Source: Haliclystus octoradiatus (taxonomy: Eukaryota; Cnidaria; Staurozoa; Stauromedusae; Haliclystidae). Taken from it: a DNA stretch of 64,000 bases. The position numbers and the translations under genes were made by a program. The stretch spans positions 37,313,345 to 37,377,344 of the forward strand of contig OU744447.1 in the NCBI GenBank assembly GCA_916610825.1, written 5' to 3'. The notes under the pieces are model-generated. The model saw only the letters and a list, made by a program, of their open reading frames with translations. It did not search any database and was not told the origin of the DNA. Below, piece after piece: positions 54,842 through 64,000 of the stretch. Every line of letters begins with the position of its first letter. The first letter of the stretch is position 1.

Positions 54842-56586
54842 GAAATTTTCATTTATTTTCATTATTTATATCCCGAAATGTTTATAAGTTACTGTTCGTT
54901 CATTATACGCATGCGTTGGTATCCATAATGGCTGCGACCCAATAGTTACAGGCGAACAGTCGAACATAGCGAATAGTCGAAGATAGATAGTGTGACGTAT
55001 ACATCTTTGCGCATGCGCTGATGACTGCCGGTCAAATAGCCTTGGTGCTAAATGACCGGCTGCCGGTCAAATAGTCACAGCGTATGGAGTATTATTAAAC
55101 TTAAATTACTTGGGAATTGGGATTACTTTGTTATTAGTTCATGGGTATATGGTTCGGGATTCATCTACGAATTGTTTGTTGGGGGACATTGGAAAGTGGA
55201 ATGTCCACTGGTAAGTTTTTTAAATCATTGTTTTATCGTATCTTTGACTTGGTCTTTCTAATTGTCTTTCCTTCGGCTTCGGTCACCTGACGGTCATAGG
55301 GCTGTTGCTGTTGGTAGAATCATATAGCATTATATGATTAGGTGGAGGTATTATGTGCTGTAATTCTCGTCTAGCTGGTTTGTTGGAGCCTGTTTTCCTA
55401 TTAAAATATGGAGATGTCAGATGGTGTTCTGTTGTATTTTTTGGACTTGTGGAGATGGTATATAGTTATAAAATGGGAGGTATCAGGTAGAAGTGTTTGG
55501 TGGGGTTATACTGTGTCTCATGGATCTGCTATGCTGACTGACGGTTTAAAAGTATTTTAAGTGGGGAGGGGTCAGATAGGGGGTGTTTAATGGGATTATT
55601 TTGTGTTTCATGGATTTGTTTTTACTGGTGTGTATTGTATAAAGTGGGGGGGTATTAGATAGGAATGTTTTATGAGCTTTTACTGTATCTCATGGATCTG
55701 GTGTGCTGGTTTATGGTTCAAATGTGTTCTAGCCGAAAAGTGTCTGATAGGGGGTGTTTGATGAGGCTCTGTTGTGTTTCTTGGATTCGATGAACTGGTT
55801 CAATAGGCCTAGTATTTTAAAACCAAATTATTATTGTAATAAATACGGATTGGAGATAATAAATGTAGCCTGAAGGGTATTTATTGATATTTTTTAATCA
55901 TCTTGAAATTAAGACCAATACATGCTATTTTTTGTTGATTTTGTAAGTTATATAGAGATAATCAAATTAATGTTGTTGTATATAAGAACTCATAACTATT
56001 GTTTGTTGTGATCCGTTGTTTAACTTGATATTTCAGTTATCAACTTGTTTAATTATAGTGCTATGAATATATAGATATACGACTCTGGTTTTTGAAAATA
56101 GGAGTCAATTAGTCAAATACATTAAATTGTATGGAGCTACTAAATGTAGGCTGATGTGACATACATGTGATTGTGATCAGTATTTTTAAATTTTTAACAT
56201 TGATAGATAATTAGGTGGGTATGTCTATTTTATATATTTATTCATATAGTTCATGTCTCATAGTTTTTTATCCATTGGTTGTTTCCTTGGTTATGTTGCC
56301 ATGGCCATTCTCTATTTCTCATGATTGTATTCTGTTTTTGGCCGACTTTCGATGCATTGGTCTGAAGTTGAGGAGTCTATTTATTTATCCTATGTTCGAG
56401 GTCAAATAACGTGGGTACTTGTACCATGGAGGGAGTAGAATAGTGGATCTATTTACTGAATCTATGGGTTAGTGTTTGATAAGTAAGAGTTGCATTGTAA
56501 TTGAGATATATTTGACGTTCCTTCAGTCATTAATTTCAGGGTGATAGGGATGGCCTAGGTTATCAATGTGGGGGGGGGGGGGGTGT

Positions 56587-57552
56587 CTAGATATTTGATT
56601 CATTGTTTTGAAGTTGATTTCGGAAGTGCTCACAGTGGAGTTGGTCCCTGGTATGGATCAGGTGGTTTTTTATGTTTAAATGCCGTTTATAAGTGAGTGT
56701 GGGTTGAAGGCGACAGAATTGTATTTGTTGTTCTAGGAACGGTGTTAAGTAGTTCTTAAAGATAGGTTTTAGGAGTCGTTCAAAGTCAGGATGATATGGG
56801 AGTACTATTGGTAGGATTTGTTTGGATGTTGTTGGTGAGGGTTGTTCACTTTTCTGTTTTGAAAGTGTCAGTTTCATAGCTTTGAGGAGGGCGAGGGATG
56901 GATAGTCTCTCTCTATGAATGAAAGGTAGAGTAGATAAAGTCTGATGTGTAGGATTTTAGGGTCAGATATATTTTGGTAGTAGCGTGCTGTTTGAGATTT
57001 GACGATGCCTATTTTAGTGGCTTGAGAGTGAAAGGATTTGAAGTGTAGGGTATTGTTGGTATCTGTTGGTTTACGGTATAGGTCTGTGGATAGCGTTCCT
57101 TTATCAATATAGATTTTCAGATCTAAGAATGCAATATCTGTTTTGGATGATTCCATAGTGAGTTTTATTTGTGGGCAGGTGGTGTTAATGTTATTATGGA
57201 AGTCTGTGAGGGTGGAGGGGCTGTGTGGCCATATCATTAGGATGTCGTCAAGGTATCGGTAGTATATTATAGGTAGTAGGGTCTGCGTTTCTAGGAATTG
57301 TTGTTCGAAGACATGCATAAAGATGTCGGCATATGCTGGTGCCATTCTTGTTCCCATGGCTGTGCCTTGTAGTTGTAGATAAAAATCCTCATTGAATTGG
57401 AAGTAGTTGGTTGTTAGGACTCGTTTGATCATGGCTAGTAAGGTGGGGATTGGGGGGCCGTGGTAGGATGTTGGGTTATTGTGTAGAAATGTATTTATTG
57501 CTGCAACGCCCTCTTTGTGTGGGATACAAGTATATAGGCTAGAGACATCCAT
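56587..57552 (-). pseudogene. PLE ORF2 of copy B, C-terminal part (frameshifted)
   Basis: Contains the catalytic half of the RT, with YLDD and downstream thumb-like sequence almost identical to copy A. It is separated from the N-terminal part by loss of one G in the run near 57625 relative to copy A (47370), and the C-terminus differs because of changes around the poly-G run near 56575. Not expected to make a full RT. Confidence 0.85.
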
Positions 57553-57590
57553 TGTAACAAGCAGGCAACTTTCCGGTAATTTTATAGCTT

Positions 57591-58721
57591 TTAGCTTTTC
57601 AAGGAGGTGAGGTGTATTATCAATATGGATGGGATCAATTTACGTAAGGGATTAAGATGGTGGTCTATAAGAGCTGACAGGGGGTTAGTTAGTGCTGTAC
57701 AGGCAGATATAATTGGTCTGCCTGGTGCGCCCAACTTATGGATCTTTGGTAGTATATAGAATTGGGGAGGTATAGAAGTCGGGTAATCAGTAAGGAGGTC
57801 ATAGGTTTTATCATCAACTATCTTGCGTTTTTTTAGGTTATCATAAAAATTATTTAGGTCATTTCGGAAGCGTTGTTCTGGGTCTTGGGTGGATAGTTTT
57901 TGGTATGTCTGGGTGTTCTGGAGGTGTTTTTGTACTTTTTCGATGTATTGGGATTTTGTGAGGATTGTTATTGCTCCTCCTTCATCTGCGGGTTTGATTA
58001 TGAGTTGGTACTTTTGTTGTAGCTCATGGATTAGATCAATGGATTTATGTTGTTGGTCACATGTAGGTTTTTCTATGTGGGTTCTATGAGGTATGGAGAG
58101 GATTTGTGTGTGGAGGCTATCTAAGAATTTTTGAGTATGTAGCGACATACTCTTAGATTGTTGGCAGCGTTCCTCCATATCTTCGTACGCTAGGTTAATC
58201 GGGGTTCTGAGTTTTTTTATTAGGTACTGGAGTTCATGTGGGGTTGTGGTACCAAAAGAGCCTTTCTTGTGATGGTTATTGAGTTTCGTTTTAATTTGTT
58301 GGAATGCATTTTCCAAGGAATACTGGAAGACATGTTTGGGTGGGTGTGGACAGAAACTGGGTCCCAGTTCTAAAAATTCTAGAGTTTCTTTTGGTAGTGG
58401 GATATTACTAAGGTTAACTACTCGAGGGGGAGTTATTTGATTGAGAAATGTCTTAATTTGAGCAGTGTTTTGGTCATGGTAAATGAAGCCGGACTGTTGG
58501 AGAAGTTTGTGGGTGTTGTATAGGGTTTTATGGATGTCGTTGCGGAGGTGTTTCATATAGTTACGATGTGGTTCATCTAGGTAATATAAAAAACTTTTCA
58601 GTGATTTTCCTCGAGGTGGATGTTGAGATTTTGATGGTGATCTATGGTCTCTATTGTAAGGGTGGGTATGGTGTTTCTTGTTGTTGCCTCCTTTCTTACT
58701 TTTTTGCAATGATATCATCAT
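57591..58721 (-). pseudogene. PLE ORF2 of copy B, N-terminal part (frameshifted)
   Basis: Starts at the first ATG of ORF2 (the residue-51 equivalent of copy A) and runs through the PADxGGA and LPKIHKLGAPGRP blocks, then shifts frame near 57625. A K-to-E change sits in the PADKGGA motif relative to copy A. The element is truncated at 58766, so no ORF1 is present. Confidence 0.85.
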
Positions 58722-61542
58722 ATGATCTGTTAAATAAAGGTATTCAACAAATGTTCTAAGAGATGATGAATAGTCTAAATATATAGAGTGGTAACAAATT
58801 GTCCCTTACCACGGCATAGCGGAGAAGGGTAGTAGCTATGGAGAATGATATAGAGAGCATGTACAGCAGCCACCTGCCATGATTATATTCTAGATAAATT
58901 GACTGCTATAGACAGGTGATCTTAAATACATGAATATGTTAATAAAATTATACATTAGGTACAATACTGATATAGCTGAGTTGGACATTAGAAACTTTTG
59001 ATTCCTCGAGAAATCGAGAAACGGGATACGACCTTGTTAAAGTTTTCAATTGTCTTTTCCTTATAGTAAGCATCCTTGTCATTCTTACTATCGTTCCGCG
59101 TTTGCAAAAATTATCTGTTTGTAAATATGATAGATTATTCAACATTATATATCTGCTTATACGCGTTCAAACTAAGAAGTCATTGTTACCATCCTTCATC
59201 ATTTAGCTTCAGCTACCCAAATCTGTGTTGAAAATTTTTGCTGTCATGTGCATTTCAAGCTCTGCTATTTACGGCAGGTCTGATATACGGAAAAGGGTAA
59301 GTAATTCAGGGAAAAAAAATATAAAACGAGGTCTATTGTATTCTGCCTTCCTGTAAACGAGTTTACCACGTGGTTATAATATCATTTTGAGCGATGAATA
59401 TAGGAATAGTTAATAGAGCAACATTAAGTTTGAAATGATGATATCAGTTTGGACATTCGATTTATTAAAACATTTATATATCATTGATATCCTGTTTAAT
59501 TACTCCTCCAGTATGGAACTGTTTGATTGATTTACTGTATTTTTCATTTGTGTCAGTGTCACCTTCGTTAGTTATTCCCACATATAGGTCTTCCCCTACC
59601 TAACATTTGTTTTTTTTTTCAGCTTTTTGCATTATTTTCATTTTCGATGTTGAATTAACTAAAAACAAAGATTAAAGTTTAGTTCCAATTCTTGTCATTG
59701 CTAGTCTCTCAACACTAAACAATTGGGCTAGGCAATGGTAACTGTGCAAGGTGAAGACGGTATCCTTCACAAACAGTTACTTGAAGTTGTAGCTGAAATA
59801 GTTATTCTTAATAATTCGATATAACATCGAATCCGGGATCGAATCGAAAGCTTTCCTTAAAACTCTGATTGTGCAAGTTAAACTCCAATGTCAAATTTAT
59901 CAAGATACTGTCAGTTATAATACTTGCAAACATTGTTCAGATTGTAATTCATAATGAATTGAAAACATCTTAACAATTTTGCAAAATGTTATTTTCACTG
60001 AATCTAAATCCATCGCTCACGACGATATATTCCAACGCAGTACACTCGTTTCAAGGAAAATTGAATACAATAGACCTCGTATAGAAATATTCCTTAAATT
60101 TCATCCCGTCTTCCGTAAATCAGACATCCCCTGATATTTATTAATCACATTAATCCCTATGTCTAATAAGTAAGTAAACCTTTTAAAATTTTATAATTTT
60201 AGCTTGATGGTTTTAGACTTACAGCATACTTTGTTTAAATCCCATTTTTCCCTAATGGTGATTAATCAACTTAGTTCTAGATTTGATGCGCACACGCTAT
60301 CTCATCACTCGGTAAAGTCCAATAAAATCCCGAGGCTATTTTCCAATTGAAAAAATTTCATCTACATCCAATTTATCTTTTGTTCTCAAAAAATTTCCGA
60401 AGCATTCTATCATCATTTCATCAATTCCCGAATTTCTCTCCAATACTGGAATAAAATGCTTGGCTTTGCCAGAAATTTGGCAGGATGGTGATGCCTGTAA
60501 TACTTCTGATTACATAATAATTCTTAGTGAAAGGCAGGGGCGAAGAGAATTTTATGTCGGTTTCGCTGTTCATTGCTCAGACGATTGTTAGCAAATTATA
60601 TATCAGGATCGAAAATTTATCATCGAAACAAAATGAAATTATACAACCGCAGAAATTCTCATTTTTTAATATGGATACTTTAATCATTGACTCATTGTCA
60701 AGTTTAAAAAACTTATGTTTGTAAACACGTAGGCTTCTTCTGAAAATACGTAGCTATGTATGTTTTATATATTGCATTGTTTTCTATAGAATTTATACAC
60801 GAAGTTAATTGTAAAAGTCACAATCGTATGAAATTAGTTATTATCGATTTGACAGTACATTTTATTCAAGTTGTTTTTGTTTGCTTCAAACTTCTCAGAT
60901 AATCCAGATAAATCGTGAATGTTTCTTCCACCCCGCTATTTATTTGTGGGCCTTCTATAATATGCTTCCTAAATCTACAGCCCTAGACTTTTGAGTTTCG
61001 ACAACGTAGTGTGCAATTGCTTCCATTGTAACTATTGCAATTTTAGCGAGCTTCCTGTAGCAAAATCCAGGAAGACATATCCCCTGATGTAAGTGACAAC
61101 GTCATTGTTCATTCTGTCTTTTGACATTCCTGTGGCAAGCGTTAACGATAAACTTAAAAAACAAATACAGCTGAGGTCTTGACGAATTTTCAAACAAACT
61201 TATCAAATTCATCAAGTCAGAAATTCTTTCCCATTTTACATGTTTAATAAATACGTCTCCTGAAAAGGTTACATGCCTTCATCTTTGGAATATGTAAAGA
61301 TTTTAGGCAGTTTAAAAATCTCAAGGAAACCCACACAATGTTTCTAATTACAGACCAATCTCTTTGTTAAATTCTTTGTCCAAAGTTTGAAAATTATTGT
61401 TTACAAACAGTATTATATATTATTTGATCAACATTTGTTGTTATTTAGATTTATCTATGTACTGTTTAAAAAAAAAACTTGAATAAAATCATATTTATTG
61501 GAAGTTTTTATTCGTTTGCAGGAATTTTGAAGTTACAATTAT

Positions 61543-61724
61543 TGAACGTTCACGGAACGTTCCGTGAACGTTCGTAATATCTTCTTAAAATCTGTAAATG
61601 TTCGAGGAGCGTCCGATTCAAATAATTATTTGAAAGACTGTCACGAACGTTCCGTGGACATTCACGCAACGCTCGGGGCGGGCTGACGAAAATAAACGTT
61701 CACGGAACGTTCCTTGAACGTTCA
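61543..61724. mobile_element. GAACGTTC-palindrome element (copy 2)
   Basis: Same sequence as 27952-28133, carried along by the segmental duplication. Confidence 0.6.
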
Positions 61725-62423
61725 CTGTCTGCCGGGTTACTGTGTCACCGTTCTGTACCACCGGTTCTGTTGTCGTCCACACTGCACGCAAAGACATTTG
61801 ACCCGTAATAAATATGAAATAGGTGTTGAAATTTAGCTGCTATCGTTTTATCGAAAGGTAAGTTTTAAATGAGGCATGGCCTACTGATAATGTTATGTCA
61901 TCGTGAAACTGTCAATCTTTCAAATTATTTTGTAAATTAGTTTAATTTCTGAGTCACCTGTTGGTCTTCCCACTCGATGATTCATGCAGAGATTCACTCA
62001 ACCGATGCAAAATCAATAATATTTACATACCATTGCCTTTCAGTGGGAAACAAGTTCATTAATTGGTTAATAAACATGCATCAATATTTATTCTATTCAA
62101 ACTATGTAGTCAACCTCATATTTACTTCTATACAACTCATATCGATTTAATTTGAAATATAAATATAGTACAATAAAGCATCAATTTCATTTTTACTATA
62201 CTTCACATATATGTAAGGAGTAATTATCAAAAACGAAATCCATTATCAGTGTTGTTCTGCATTTTTAATTATTTTTCATGTTTTTGGACAGCTCTATTAA
62301 CTTGCGTAGATGGAACTCATCTCAGGACAAACGGATTTCAGTTTAATGAACCTTGTAAATTTGAGTTGATTTAAGACGCTGAGGAAAGCTGCTACCTCTT
62401 TGACGAAGAACATATCTAATTAT

Positions 62424-62822
62424 ATGATTTCTCGAGTCTCCATGGAAATGTCTCAAACTGAATCAGTAGCCATTTGGATGTGTTTTATCATAATTATATG
62501 CTCAATAACTGCTGAGGCGGAGGCAACATGCAGATATCCAGCAACGAAGACAGATGGAAAATATCACCAGAAAAAAGATGGTATGTTTTACACTTCTCAA
62601 CCATTACGAATATATGCTAGATTAATAACTGGAAGATGTGTTATGATATTCACTGCAGAAGATAGAGCTAAAGCCATGAATGTTATTAAAGAAGAATCTA
62701 CTAATCATGTTACATGTCAGCTCTTCAAAAAGAAAGCTATCAAAGATTCTGAAGGTGCTCTGATCAAGAAAGAAATGTCTACGTATTATGAAAAGATCGA
62801 TGAAGGTAAATATAGATATTGA
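62424..62822 (+). CDS. Small secreted TCRYP protein, first exon (copy 2)
   Basis: Identical in sequence to 28833-29231: a signal peptide, then the Cys-containing mature domain starting TCRYP. The possible donor is at 62805/62806. Intact, so if the duplication is real there are two coding copies. See copy 1 for the motif description; family unknown. Confidence 0.65.
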   Translation: MISRVSMEMSQTESVAIWMCFIIIICSITAEAEATCRYPATKTDGKYHQKKDGMFYTSQPLRIYARLITGRCVMIFTAEDRAKAMNVIKEESTNHVTCQLFKKKAIKDSEGALIKKEMSTYYEKIDEGKYRY

Positions 62823-62990
62823 TGCAAGCATAAGCTTTCCTCTAATTTAATTATTAATAATATTAGTTGTTTTTCTATATAATTCGGTTTAATGTTTATA
62901 TAGATATAATGATAATATAAGAAATGGAGTAGAAGACTACTCATTCATCATTGTTACTATACTAATAGTTTCATGCTAACGCATTTATTA

Positions 62991-63304
62991 GGCCCTGTTT
63001 ACAATAAGGAGGGCGAGTTACCCGGGTCTATTGTTTATACGCGTTCTGTTTACAAGCAAAGTGAGAAAGTTTTCTAGCCCCCCGAGTTACCCAAGTTACT
63101 CGCCTTGGCAGACCCGGTTACCCGCCTACCCGAGACAACTTTTTTTTGTTGTAAACGGAAATAGGCGAGTAACTCGGATAGGCGGTTTAAAATTGAAAAT
63201 GGTAGCTGTAATTTTCTATTGTTTCGAATCTAATAGTTCCATTCCATTCGGTAAGGCGAGTAAATCGTCTACCCGGTTAACTCTCCCTCCTTGTAAAAAC
63301 GGCC
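62991..63304. mobile_element. PIF/Harbinger-type MITE (copy 2)
   Basis: Same TTA-flanked element as 29400-29713, part of the duplicated block. Confidence 0.85.
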
Positions 63305-63645
63305 TTAGACAAATATGCTAAATAATAAAAAAGATTGTAGTATATCAACGGCAAAACATGAGTACGGCGAAAATTAACAAAACGCATATATTTCAATATT
63401 GGTTTGCACACGACGGCAGTGACGAAAAAGACAGACTGACCCTTTCTTTACATGGTCGTATAATAATACTACATATACTTGTCTTTAACAGATGACACGT
63501 CAATCAAACATCACACGGCTTCCTTCAATTTTAAGGCTTTACGCTAAATTATTCAAATTTAAGGCTATTTAAGGCTTTATTGCTACTGAATGCATCGGTG
63601 CATATCGACTACATCGCATATCGGTTACATTGTATAGATGTTGTA

Positions 63646-63911
63646 TCATTTCACAATTTCATCTCCATTGGTAGGACATCGTGTCCAAAATTTAATCGCC
63701 ATAATTCCTTTAATGTTACGATTAAATTTCTCATAGTATAGTCCTTTAACCGTTCCAATACTGCCTCTAATGCATCTACTTGACAATTCGTACAAATTCC
63801 AGGCTGCCAAGGGGGAAATCGTCTGTCCCTTCATCGTCACTGTTTGTTTCCAAATTTTCTACGTCAACAAATGTATTCTGATTTTCTGCACTATCTGCAA
63901 TCAAGTTTTAT
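63646..63911 (-). pseudogene. Possible decayed coding fragment (copy 2)
   Basis: Same sequence as 30055-30320, with the same two overlapping frames. Confidence 0.3.
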
Positions 63912-64000
63912 ATATTGTTCACTGATGATTCTAGGGATGGTTTACCTAGAGTTATTCTTCTTTCAGGTTATTAATTACAATGCAACCAGTTGCTAGTAGT

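Larger units (their letters stand above)
54544..55082. mobile_element. 539-bp MULE-like MITE in PLE copy B
   Basis: Copy A lacks this segment, so the boundaries are exact: TATGGAGTA is duplicated at 54535-54543 and 55083-55091. The ends are inverted repeats, CGAAGTGTCTATTTGACCGG versus CGCTGTGACTATTTGACCGG, about 20 of 23 bp matching. A 9-bp duplication is typical of Mutator-like elements. A further inner inverted pair (GCAGCCATTATGGAT / ATCCATAATGGCTGC) and subterminal GACCGGC repeats are present. There is no coding capacity. Confidence 0.88.
52384..58766 (-). mobile_element. Penelope-like element copy B, 5' truncated
   Basis: About 6.4 kb homologous to the 3' two-thirds of copy A: part of ORF2, the 3' region and a 3' pLTR (52384-53696). 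The element 5' end is cut within the N-terminal part of ORF2, and the junction with the duplicated block overlaps by TGA (58764-58766). It carries a MITE insertion absent from copy A and scattered point differences. Confidence 0.85.
58764..64000. repeat. Segmental duplication, copy 2 (runs off the window)
   Basis: Equivalent of 25174-30409. It begins exactly where PLE copy B is truncated. Only about two differences were seen over 5.2 kb. Confidence 0.95.

Overview
The window is animal nuclear DNA: AT-rich, with GT-AG introns, secreted multi-domain proteins (PAN-like and thrombospondin type 1), a UBZ/HECT ubiquitin-ligase-like gene, a BEL/Pao retrotransposon, Penelope-like elements (PLEs), non-LTR retrotransposon relics, many short inverted-repeat transposons (MITEs) and very long (AAT/ATT)n microsatellites. 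The combination suggests a marine invertebrate. I cannot place it more precisely, although a tunicate or cnidarian would fit. There are no operons, rRNA genes, CRISPR arrays or prokaryotic features.

Layout. 1-11 kb is a field of decayed elements: LINE reverse-transcriptase tails, a frameshifted PLE GIY-YIG endonuclease relic, several MITEs, and a broken paralogue of a small secreted 'TCRYP' protein. 11.2-19.5 kb holds a plus-strand gene that I assemble from six exons: signal peptide, PAN-like module, a 25-nt microexon, two TSP1 repeats and an unfamiliar Cys-containing C-terminus. Its introns carry two long ATT microsatellites around a perfect 76-bp inverted repeat, and a TTA-flanked MITE. 20.4-22.1 kb has two arrays of a roughly 20-bp repeat, one interrupted by a hAT-type MITE. 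22.6-25.2 kb holds exons of a UBZ-HECT gene that stops before the catalytic C-lobe and shows reading-frame damage.

25.174-30.409 kb is repeated almost base for base at 58.764-64.000 kb and runs off the window end, so at least 5.2 kb and perhaps about 17 kb is tandemly duplicated. It carries the intact first exon of the TCRYP gene, a GAACGTTC-palindrome element and a PIF/Harbinger-type MITE. 31.3-40.3 kb is a 7.27-kb BEL/Pao element on the minus strand, with identical 573-bp LTRs and one open 1975-codon Gag-Pol frame, inserted into an (AAT)n tract about 1.7 kb long. 40.4-42.7 kb has a fold-back element with a nested MITE and a small satellite.

42.68-58.77 kb is a minus-strand array of two PLEs. 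Copy A is complete: two direct pseudo-LTRs (pLTRs) of about 1.3 kb, a 480-aa ORF1 and a reverse-transcriptase ORF2 with YLDD but no recognisable GIY-YIG domain. Copy B is 5' truncated, frameshifted and carries a 539-bp MULE-like MITE with 9-bp target duplication, telomere-like TTAGGG motifs and a tRNA-like segment. Each of the three pLTRs encodes a type I hammerhead ribozyme whose stem III is the palindrome ACGCGU, as expected for a ribozyme that folds as a dimer. The array lies exactly at the junction where the tandem duplication restarts, so either PLE insertion and the duplication are mechanistically linked or the assembly has collapsed or duplicated haplotypes there.
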